From contig JBDSUJ010000113.1 in assembly GCA_039927815.1 (NCBI GenBank), positions 1 through 31,764 of the forward strand: a DNA stretch of 31,764 bases, given 5' to 3'. The notes under the pieces are model-generated. The model was not told the DNA's origin. It was given only the letters and a program-made list of their open reading frames with translations, and made no database searches. How positions within the stretch are numbered: position 1 is the first letter of the stretch; each line of letters starts with the position of its first letter. The stretch is from Croceibacterium_A sp039927815. Lineage in GTDB: Bacteria; Pseudomonadota; Alphaproteobacteria; Sphingomonadales; Sphingomonadaceae. A program made the position numbers and the translations under genes. Below are positions 8,067 to 13,933 of this stretch, piece after piece.

Positions 8067-8342
8067 TCAGATTGTAAATGGGTACGCCTCCTGCGGGACG
8101 AATTCGTCATTCGCGGGCTCACGGCTTTCGAGCTTTTCGCCAGGCGTGACGCGCACGTGCAGGTAAGGGACCCACACGTCGCCATATTCCGCTTTCTGGT
8201 ACCATAGATCGACCACGTCGTAGGAAGACCAGAAGCCGTCGGGGTCGCGCAAGCGAATGCCTTCACCAATCCGCGGGACGGCGGCGAAGCGGATGCGCTC
8301 CTGGCTCTGGTAAGTCTCGTTCTGGACTTCGACTTCGATCAA
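8067..8342 (-). CDS. small protein of unknown function
   Basis: A 91-residue product from a TTG at 8342 that has AGAGGGT about 9 nt upstream. The frame is also open back to a TTG at 8477 that overlaps the preceding stop (136 residues), but that extension is Arg/Ser-rich, lacks a ribosome-binding site and looks non-coding. The core (YQSQERIRFAAVPRIGEGI, then WSSYDVVDLWYQKAEYGDVW) reads as a compact beta-rich domain. I considered PilZ but its RxxxR and DxSxxG signatures are absent. The gene's 3' end carries the ribosome-binding site of the downstream response regulator, so the two are probably co-translated. No function can be assigned. Confidence 0.55.
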   Translation of the reverse strand: MIEVEVQNETYQSQERIRFAAVPRIGEGIRLRDPDGFWSSYDVVDLWYQKAEYGDVWVPYLHVRVTPGEKLESREPANDEFVPQEAYPFTI

Positions 8343-8473
8343 GGTTGTCCGACCCTCTGCCCTTGGGTCCGGTCCTAGCGTGAAATCCTTGCCGAAACGC
8401 GAACGGCTTCTCTGTCTTCTTGAGAACAGCGCGTGCGTCAGGTTCTGGGAGTGGCACCTGGGGCTGCCGCCGC

Positions 8474-9337
8474 TCAAATTATGGCACCGTTGTCGTCCGC
8501 CTGCGGGCCGTTCAGTACGCTGAGCGTGTGCACGGCGCGAATGCGCCCGTCGATGTAGCGGAAGCTGTGCGAATCAGGGGCCCCGGTCGAGCTGCCGAAG
8601 CGACAGAACACATTGATGGCGCCCATTTCCTCGTCGACCAGGTAATCGCGGTTGACCAGGTAAAGCACTCCCGCGGGAATACCGACCTCGCAGCTCGCGT
8701 CGGGCTTGTTGTCGCGGTTGGTGTAGGCGCCGCCTTCAAGCCGGGCGCACGGCTGGCCCCACGGAATGTCAGTGAATTTGTCGGCGAAGGCATCGAGGTA
8801 GGCATTGGCCCCGCGAATCATCTCGGCAGGCGCGGTATGCTGGTACTTCGACAGCGGGCGCCAATTCTCCGCCACGCTATATTTTTGATAGGCGTTGGCG
8901 TTGAACAGCCAGTCCCCAGGCTTGGTGACCAGGCTGTCGATGCGGATGATCTTGCCCTGATGCAGGTACAGGCGGGTGCCGATCACGTAAGGCTTGCCGC
9001 CCTGCGTCACGACTAATTCGGTAAAGGTCTTGCACCGCTTATCGTCGTGCAGGCTCATCGCATGCGACACCGGCAAGGCGGTGTTCCAGAGGCCCGCGCC
9101 GCGCTCTACCGTCGTCATGTCCTGGAGGAAATGGACCTTGGGATCGAGTGGCAGGGCCGCGATGCTGCCGCTCTTCTGCGCGGCGACATACGCGGTGGTG
9201 GCCGCCTTGAGCTCCTCGCGGGTGCAGGTTGGCTTGTCGACCAGCGGCGCGAACGGGCTCGGCGGCGGGGCATTCTGGGCCATGGCGGGTGTCGCGGCGC
9301 CGAACAGCAGCGCGGCGAGAAGGGCTAGTTTGATCAT
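8474..9337 (-). CDS. exported DUF8021-like protein
   Basis: A 287-residue protein with a clean signal peptide (MIKLALLAALLFGAATPAMA, then QNAPPP), so periplasmic or secreted. The C-terminal half matches what I recall of DUF8021: WGQPCARLEGGAYTN...ASCEVGIPAG, then VDEEMGAINVFCRFG and DSHSFRYIDGRIRAVHTLSV. The N-terminal half (CTREELKAATTAYVAA...GAGLWNT) parallels the first halves of the proteins at 1211 and 9361. The start at 9337 is set by the signal peptide and AAGGCG upstream; the open frame further upstream lies inside the neighbour. It follows the 9361 gene by 23 bp and should be co-transcribed with it. Four cysteines in the mature protein could form disulfides. Function unknown; the family is better known from fungi, as far as I recall. 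Confidence 0.78.
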   Translation of the reverse strand: MIKLALLAALLFGAATPAMAQNAPPPSPFAPLVDKPTCTREELKAATTAYVAAQKSGSIAALPLDPKVHFLQDMTTVERGAGLWNTALPVSHAMSLHDDKRCKTFTELVVTQGGKPYVIGTRLYLHQGKIIRIDSLVTKPGDWLFNANAYQKYSVAENWRPLSKYQHTAPAEMIRGANAYLDAFADKFTDIPWGQPCARLEGGAYTNRDNKPDASCEVGIPAGVLYLVNRDYLVDEEMGAINVFCRFGSSTGAPDSHSFRYIDGRIRAVHTLSVLNGPQADDNGAII

Positions 9338-9360
9338 GTGTGTATCGCCTTGGGCAACGG

Positions 9361-10386
9361 TCAACGGACGTCCTGGATCGCTTCGGAGCGGCACTGCTGG
9401 TACGTGCCCCAGCCGGAGCATACGCCGTATGGTCCGCGAATGAAGATCGCCTCGATCCGGTGGATCTGGTTGCGTTCGATCTTGAACAGTTCGCCCAGTT
9501 CCCATGTCCAGTTGATCGGGCGATGGTCGAAGGCGGCGAACGCGAACACGATCCCGCGCTCGCGGTCGACGGCGACGAAACGGCGGTCGCGAATGCCGGT
9601 GACGACACCCCTGAGGGCAGTTTCGAACTGGCCTTTGCAGGTCATCACGGGCGTGCCACGCGAGCCCATGGTGCCCGGCGGTCCAGCGCTGATCGAGCCG
9701 TTCTCGTGCCGCAAGCAATCGTCGGAGAAGGGGTAGTAGCCTTTGCCGTCGTTGCGCTGCATGCCGCTGAAATACTGGTTGGCGACCGCGATCAGCTCGG
9801 CCCGGCTCATCCGCTGGTCCGCCGGCACCGCCTGGAGAAAGTTCGGGTTCGGTGCGCCCATCGCCTCGACCGCCGCCCCGGTGGCGGGGAACGGGCTGGT
9901 GCTCGGTGTTGCGGCCGCCGCGCCGAGCGGGCGCTCGGGCCGGGCCACGACTTGCTCGATCTCGGCGATCTTGCCGCCGACGATGCGCAGGCGCAGCGAC
10001 AGTCCCGCGGGCTCAGCCGCACTCACCGGGCCGGTCGAGCGCGACGACGACTGCTCCATGACCGTGCCGAGGAAGGCGACTTGCTGGGTCTCGATATCGG
10101 GCACGTAGAATTTGTATTTTCCCGGCGCGGTGGCTGTCGCCCACAGCCCTTCGTTGCCAAGCGGCAGTTGGACTCCGTTCTCGGTGAAACGGGCGCCCTC
10201 GGCGAACAGCGCGGGATCGACTTTATTGTCGGCCATCGCCTGCAGGTAGCGGTTGACGAACCCTTCGAGGCACGCCCGCTGGCAGGTTGGCTCGGCCATC
10301 GGCACGCCGGCGATCTGAGCCGATGCGCCGCCGGCGCCCAGACACAACGCCACCGCGGCAAGCGCCGCGCGACTCAAGCTGCTCAT
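9361..10386 (-). CDS. exported two-part NTF2-like (DUF8021-like) protein
   Basis: A 341-residue exported protein, signal peptide MSSLSRAALAAVALCLGAGGASA. It shares with the 1211 protein the opening CQRACLEGFVNRYL, the segment GARFTENG...NEGLWAT, and in the second half LRHENGSISAGP. A Pro/Ala/Ser-rich linker around residues 145-170 separates the halves. Near the C-terminus, WELGELFKIERNQIHRIEAIF resembles the closing strand of an NTF2 fold, and CSGWGTYQQC adds two cysteines. A strong GGGGGATGGGA precedes the ATG. Upstream lies acs with a 32-bp gap in the same direction, so it may share the acs transcript. Paralogy with the 1211 gene is seen directly; the biochemical role is not known. Confidence 0.76.
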   Translation of the reverse strand: MSSLSRAALAAVALCLGAGGASAQIAGVPMAEPTCQRACLEGFVNRYLQAMADNKVDPALFAEGARFTENGVQLPLGNEGLWATATAPGKYKFYVPDIETQQVAFLGTVMEQSSSRSTGPVSAAEPAGLSLRLRIVGGKIAEIEQVVARPERPLGAAAATPSTSPFPATGAAVEAMGAPNPNFLQAVPADQRMSRAELIAVANQYFSGMQRNDGKGYYPFSDDCLRHENGSISAGPPGTMGSRGTPVMTCKGQFETALRGVVTGIRDRRFVAVDRERGIVFAFAAFDHRPINWTWELGELFKIERNQIHRIEAIFIRGPYGVCSGWGTYQQCRSEAIQDVR

Positions 10387-10418
10387 CGTCCCATCCCCCG
10401 TTATTTTAGGTGTTGTAG

Positions 10419-12362
10419 TCAGTGCGCGGGCCGATTTGCCAGCAAATCCTCCACGACGCCCGGATCGGCGAGCGTCGAGGTATCGCCGAGGTTCCCGGTG
10501 TCATTCTCTGCGATCTTGCGCAGGATGCGGCGCATGATCTTGCCGCTCCGGGTCTTGGGCAGCGCGGGCGCGAATTGAATCACGTCCGGCGTGGCAATCG
10601 GGCCGATCTCCTTGCGCACCCACTGGACCAACTCCTTGCGCAACGCTTCGCTATCGTCGGTCCCGGCTGTCGTCGTGACATAGGCGTAAATGCCCTGGCC
10701 CTTGATATCGTGCGGCATTCCGACGACCGCGGCCTCCGCCACCTTGTCATGCAGCACCAGCGCGCTCTCGATCTCGGCGGTGCCCATGCGGTGGCCGGAG
10801 ACGTTGATCACGTCGTCGATCCGCCCGGTAATCCAGTAATAGCCATCAGCGTCTCTCCTGCATCCGTCGCCGGTGAAGTACTTGCCGGGGAAGGCACTGA
10901 AATAAGTCTGGAAGAAACGATCGTGGTCGCCATAAACCGTGCGCATCTGGCCCGGCCAGCTGTCGGCGATGACCAGCGCGCCTTCGCAGGCTCCGTCGAG
11001 GACCGTGCCGTCGGTGTCGACGATCTGAGGCGCGACCCCGAACATCGGTGTGCTGGCGCTGCCGGGTTTTAGATCGGTCGCGCCGGGCAGGGGGGTGATC
11101 ATGTGCCCGCCGGTCTCGGTCTGCCACCACGTATCGACGATCGGGCAGCGCCCATCGCCGACGACGTTGTAATACCATTCCCACGCCTCGGGATTGATCG
11201 GCTCACCGACGCTGCCGAGCAGGCGCAACGTGCTGCGGCTGGTCCGCTTTACCCACGCGTCGCCCTCGCGCATCAGCGCCCGCAGAGCAGTCGGGGCGGC
11301 GTAGAAGATCTCGACCCGGTGCTTGTCGACCACTTGCCAAAAACGGCTGAAGTCGGGGTAGTTGGGGACCCCTTCGAACATCACCGTCGTGCCGCCGTTG
11401 AGCAGCGGCCCGTAGACGACATAGCTGTGCCCGGTGACCCAGCCGATGTCCGCTGCGCACCAGTAGATTTGTCCGGGCCGATAATCGAAGGTGTATTCGT
11501 GAGTCATCGACACCCACACCGCGTAGCCGCCGGTGGTGTGAAGCACGCCCTTGGGCTGGCCGGTCGATCCGCTGGTGTAGAGGATGAACAGCGGGTCCTC
11601 GGCGCCCATTTCGGCGGGCGGGCAGTCGGGACTGTGGCCGGAGACCGCCCCGGCCCAGTCGAGATCACGGCCCGCGAGCATCGGTACGTTTGCGCCGGTG
11701 TGCTTGAGCACGATCACGCGGCGAACCTTGCCGTGTCTTGCGAGCGCGGCGTCGACATTGGCCTTGAGCGGGATCGTCTTGCCGCCGCGCAGCCCCTCGT
11801 CGGCGGTGATGACAAGGTCGCTGTCGCAATCCTCGATCCGGCTGCCGAGCGCTTCCGGACTGAACCCGGCAAACACGATCGAATGCACCGCGCCAATCCG
11901 TGCGCACGCGAGCATCGCCACGGCCGCTTCGGGCACCATCGGCAGGTAGATCGTCACCCGATCGCCGCGCTTGACGCCTTCGGCCTTAAGCAGATTGGCG
12001 AAGCGGCCAGTGGCGTCGTGAAGCTGGCGATACGTTAGCGTGCGAACGGCCGTCGCCGGTTCGTCCGGCTCCCACACGATCGCGGTTTGCTCGCCGCGCT
12101 CCGCCAGATGCCGGTCGAGGCAGTTGGCGGCGAGGTTCAGCGTCCCGTCGGCGAACCAGCGGATGCGGAAATCGACTTCGTCGAAGCTGGTGTCCTTGAC
12201 TGTCGTGAAAGGCCGCACCCAGTCGATCCGCTGCGCCTCACCGCGCCAGAAACCGTCGGGATCGGCGAGCGAAGCGTGGTATTTCAAGGCATAGGCATCG
12301 GCGTCGATCAGGGCTTCGTTCGCCCATTCCGCAGGGACCGGATGGACTACCGCTTCGCTCAT
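10419..12362 (-). CDS. acs: acetyl-CoA synthetase (AMP-forming)
   Basis: A 647-residue cytoplasmic enzyme that converts acetate, ATP and CoA to acetyl-CoA, AMP and PPi via acetyl-AMP. It is full length for Acs. Landmarks are the P-loop YTSGSTGQPKG at 262-272, TWWQTETGG at 411-419 (the Trp pair that limits the pocket to small acyl groups), WPGQMRTVYGDH at 469-480, the hinge-region YWITGRIDDVINVSGHR, and catalytic K608 in PKTRSGKIMRR, the lysine acetylated in Salmonella Acs. The ATG is 42 bp after the ferC stop in the same direction, so ferC and acs may be co-transcribed. That fits a region where FerB releases acetyl-CoA from the side chain of hydroxycinnamates, but acs could equally be a general acetate-scavenging gene. 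Confidence 0.97.
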   Translation of the reverse strand: MSEAVVHPVPAEWANEALIDADAYALKYHASLADPDGFWRGEAQRIDWVRPFTTVKDTSFDEVDFRIRWFADGTLNLAANCLDRHLAERGEQTAIVWEPDEPATAVRTLTYRQLHDATGRFANLLKAEGVKRGDRVTIYLPMVPEAAVAMLACARIGAVHSIVFAGFSPEALGSRIEDCDSDLVITADEGLRGGKTIPLKANVDAALARHGKVRRVIVLKHTGANVPMLAGRDLDWAGAVSGHSPDCPPAEMGAEDPLFILYTSGSTGQPKGVLHTTGGYAVWVSMTHEYTFDYRPGQIYWCAADIGWVTGHSYVVYGPLLNGGTTVMFEGVPNYPDFSRFWQVVDKHRVEIFYAAPTALRALMREGDAWVKRTSRSTLRLLGSVGEPINPEAWEWYYNVVGDGRCPIVDTWWQTETGGHMITPLPGATDLKPGSASTPMFGVAPQIVDTDGTVLDGACEGALVIADSWPGQMRTVYGDHDRFFQTYFSAFPGKYFTGDGCRRDADGYYWITGRIDDVINVSGHRMGTAEIESALVLHDKVAEAAVVGMPHDIKGQGIYAYVTTTAGTDDSEALRKELVQWVRKEIGPIATPDVIQFAPALPKTRSGKIMRRILRKIAENDTGNLGDTSTLADPGVVEDLLANRPAH

Positions 12363-12404
12363 CAGCCTCTCCTCTTCCGCGTAAGGCGTAGAGAACCACG
12401 GGGG

Positions 12405-12815
12405 CTAGCGCCAGAGCGCTTCCAGCGCGGGCAGCAGGTGCGCGCGGTGCGCCGCCGGTACCCGGGCGAGCAGCTCCGCCTCGAATGCCTCGATGACCCT
12501 GCGCGCATCGTCCAACCGGTCGCGGCCGCGCGTGGTCAGGTCCAGCCCGCGCGACTTGCCGTCGATCGGCGCCCGGCTGATCAATCCGCCGTCCTCGAGC
12601 TTCTTGAGCAAGGGGACCATGTTGGCGCGCTGGATATCGAGCGCGCGCCCGATCGCGCTGGCGGTGACTCCCGGATTGGCGCCGATCAGGATCAGGGCCG
12701 AGGCATCCGACTGGCGCAGGCCGAGCTTCGAGAGCAGTCCGGCGAGTTCCGCCGCGGTCGCGTTTGCGGCCCGACGCAACGCATAACCTGGAAATAGCGG
12801 CAGCGGATCGTGCAT
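12405..12815 (-). CDS. ferC: MarR-family repressor of hydroxycinnamate catabolism (FerC-like)
   Basis: A 136-residue MarR-type regulator. The winged helix runs from about SDASALILIGANPGVTASAI through ALDIQRANMVPLLKKLEDGG (recognition helix) to the wing SRAPIDGKSRGLDLTTRG. Flanking helices at both ends would form the dimer interface. It diverges from ferB over 102 bp. In Sphingobium SYK-6, FerC is a MarR repressor placed the same way, relieved by hydroxycinnamoyl-CoA esters; I assign the symbol from this layout plus family, not from alignment. Candidate promoter boxes TTGCTA (12845-12850) and TAATAG (12822-12827), 17 bp apart on the - strand, would place the transcript start at about the ATG, so the mRNA may be leaderless. 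Confidence 0.85.
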   Translation of the reverse strand: MHDPLPLFPGYALRRAANATAAELAGLLSKLGLRQSDASALILIGANPGVTASAIGRALDIQRANMVPLLKKLEDGGLISRAPIDGKSRGLDLTTRGRDRLDDARRVIEAFEAELLARVPAAHRAHLLPALEALWR

Positions 12816-12917
12816 GACGGCCTATTAGAGATTGTAGTTGATCATAGCAATCCTTTTGGCTATCGCGCCCGCCATGCCGGGTCGCACGGCCCACGATTCG
12901 CGAGAGGAAATTGCCCC
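12816..12917. promoter_or_regulatory. ferC/ferB divergent promoter and candidate FerC operator
   Basis: This 102-bp gap is AT-richer than its surroundings. It holds two overlapping inverted repeats: ATTG-N13-CAAT at 12831-12851 and ATAGC-N10-GCTAT at 12844-12863. Both have sizes suited to a MarR dimer. Candidate boxes are TTGATC (12838-12843) with TATCGC (12861-12866) for ferB at 17-bp spacing, and TTGCTA with TAATAG on the - strand for ferC. The repeats overlap both -35 boxes, so one bound dimer could block both genes. Box assignments are by eye. Confidence 0.5.
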
Positions 12918-13778
12918 ATGGCCATGCCGTCACAACCCGATCCGCGCCCTCAGGATGAAACCGTCAGCTACGACGTGGTCGACGGAGTCGCCTGGGTTTC
13001 GTTCAACCGCCCCGACAAACGCAATTGCATGAGCCCCAAGCTCAACCGCCAGATGCTGGTGGTACTCAACGAGCTCGAATTCCGCGACGACGTGCAAGTG
13101 CTGGTTCTGACCGGTGAAGGCACGTCATGGTCGGCGGGCATGGACTTGCTCGAATACTTCCGGCTGAGCGAGGAGGAAGGGCTCAATGCCATCCGCCGCT
13201 CGCAGCGCGAAGCCTACAGCTGGTGGGAAAGGCTGCGGTGGTACGAGAAGCCGACCGTGGCGATGATCAACGGGTGGTGCTTCGGCGGGGCTTACGGCCC
13301 GCTGTTCGCGTGCGATCTGGCGTTCTGCGCCGATGAAGCACAATTCGGATTGAGCGAGATCAACTGGGCGATCCTGCCGGGCGGCGGCGCGAGCAAGGTC
13401 GCGGCCGAGCTGCTGGGGTTCCGCGACGCGATGTATCACGCGATGATGGGTGAAAATCTCTCCGGCAAGGAAGCCGCGGCCAAAGGTATGGTCAACGAAT
13501 CGCTTCCCGCCGACCAGCTCAAGGCCCGGGTCCAGGCCGTTGTTGACGTGCTCAAGAAAAAGGACAGCCACGCGCTCCGCGCCACCAAATGGGCGGTGCG
13601 CCGGGTGCGCGAGATGACTTACGACAACGCCGAGGATTATCTGATCCGCGCGCAAGAAGCCCTCAACCAGTTCGGCGGCGTCGCCTCGCGCAAGGAAGCG
13701 ACCAAGCAGTTCCTCGACGACAAGAGCTTCAAGCCCGGCCTCGGGGCGTTCGACAAGAGCAAGCTGAAGGCAGAGTGA
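12918..13778 (+). CDS. ferB: feruloyl-CoA / p-hydroxycinnamoyl-CoA hydratase-lyase
   Basis: A 286-residue crotonase-superfamily enzyme. It hydrates feruloyl-CoA (or p-coumaroyl-, caffeoyl-CoA) and cleaves the product by retro-aldol reaction to vanillin (or the matching hydroxybenzaldehyde) plus acetyl-CoA. Diagnostic sequence: LTGEGTSWSAGMDLLEYFR, then INGWCFGGAYGPLFACDLAF, then FGLSEINWAILPGGG, where E147 corresponds to the catalytic Glu143 of the Pseudomonas enzyme. WWERLRWYEKPTVAMING is typical of this subgroup rather than of fatty-acid hydratases. The ATG at 12918 has GAGGAAA upstream; a second ATG two codons later is possible. It diverges from ferC and precedes ferA, completing the pathway from free acid to aldehyde. 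Confidence 0.95.
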   Translation: MAMPSQPDPRPQDETVSYDVVDGVAWVSFNRPDKRNCMSPKLNRQMLVVLNELEFRDDVQVLVLTGEGTSWSAGMDLLEYFRLSEEEGLNAIRRSQREAYSWWERLRWYEKPTVAMINGWCFGGAYGPLFACDLAFCADEAQFGLSEINWAILPGGGASKVAAELLGFRDAMYHAMMGENLSGKEAAAKGMVNESLPADQLKARVQAVVDVLKKKDSHALRATKWAVRRVREMTYDNAEDYLIRAQEALNQFGGVASRKEATKQFLDDKSFKPGLGAFDKSKLKAE

Positions 13779-13787
13779 TCGATTCGT

Positions 13788-13894
13788 CCCCTCCCCGGCT
13801 GGGAGGGGATTGAGGGATGGGGAGCGCGCCGCAGGTGCGGGTCAACTCATCGGCGTCGTAAACCCCCACCAACCCTCCCCCTTGAGGGGGAGGG
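13788..13894. repeat. inverted pair of GC-rich REP-like hairpins between ferB and ferA
   Basis: Two hairpins built on CCCTCCC/GGGAGGG lie in the 155-bp gap. The first has an 8-bp perfect stem (13788-13795 with 13801-13808, loop CGGCT) and a tail ATTGAGGGATGGGGA. The second has a near-perfect 22-nt palindrome (13873-13882 with 13885-13894) preceded by a tail that, read on the other strand, is TTGGTGGGGGTT. The two units are thus head-to-head inverted copies of one element, like a REP doublet. The second is followed by CTTTTC and could also act as an attenuator. Similar CCCTCCC palindromes are common between genes in sphingomonads, from memory. Confidence 0.65.
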
Positions 13895-13933
13895 CTTTTC
13901 GGGTATCAGACCCGCACTCTGCCGGAGAGCATC

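Noticed and set aside
8263..8457. A 64-residue - strand frame starting MPLPEPDARAVLKK in the gap before the small unknown gene
   Set aside because: It overlaps the better-supported frame at 8067-8342, turns into Arg/Pro-rich shadow sequence and has no clear ribosome-binding site.
8067..8477. PilZ domain for the small unknown protein
   Set aside because: The RxxxR and DxSxxG signatures of PilZ are absent, so the call was not kept.
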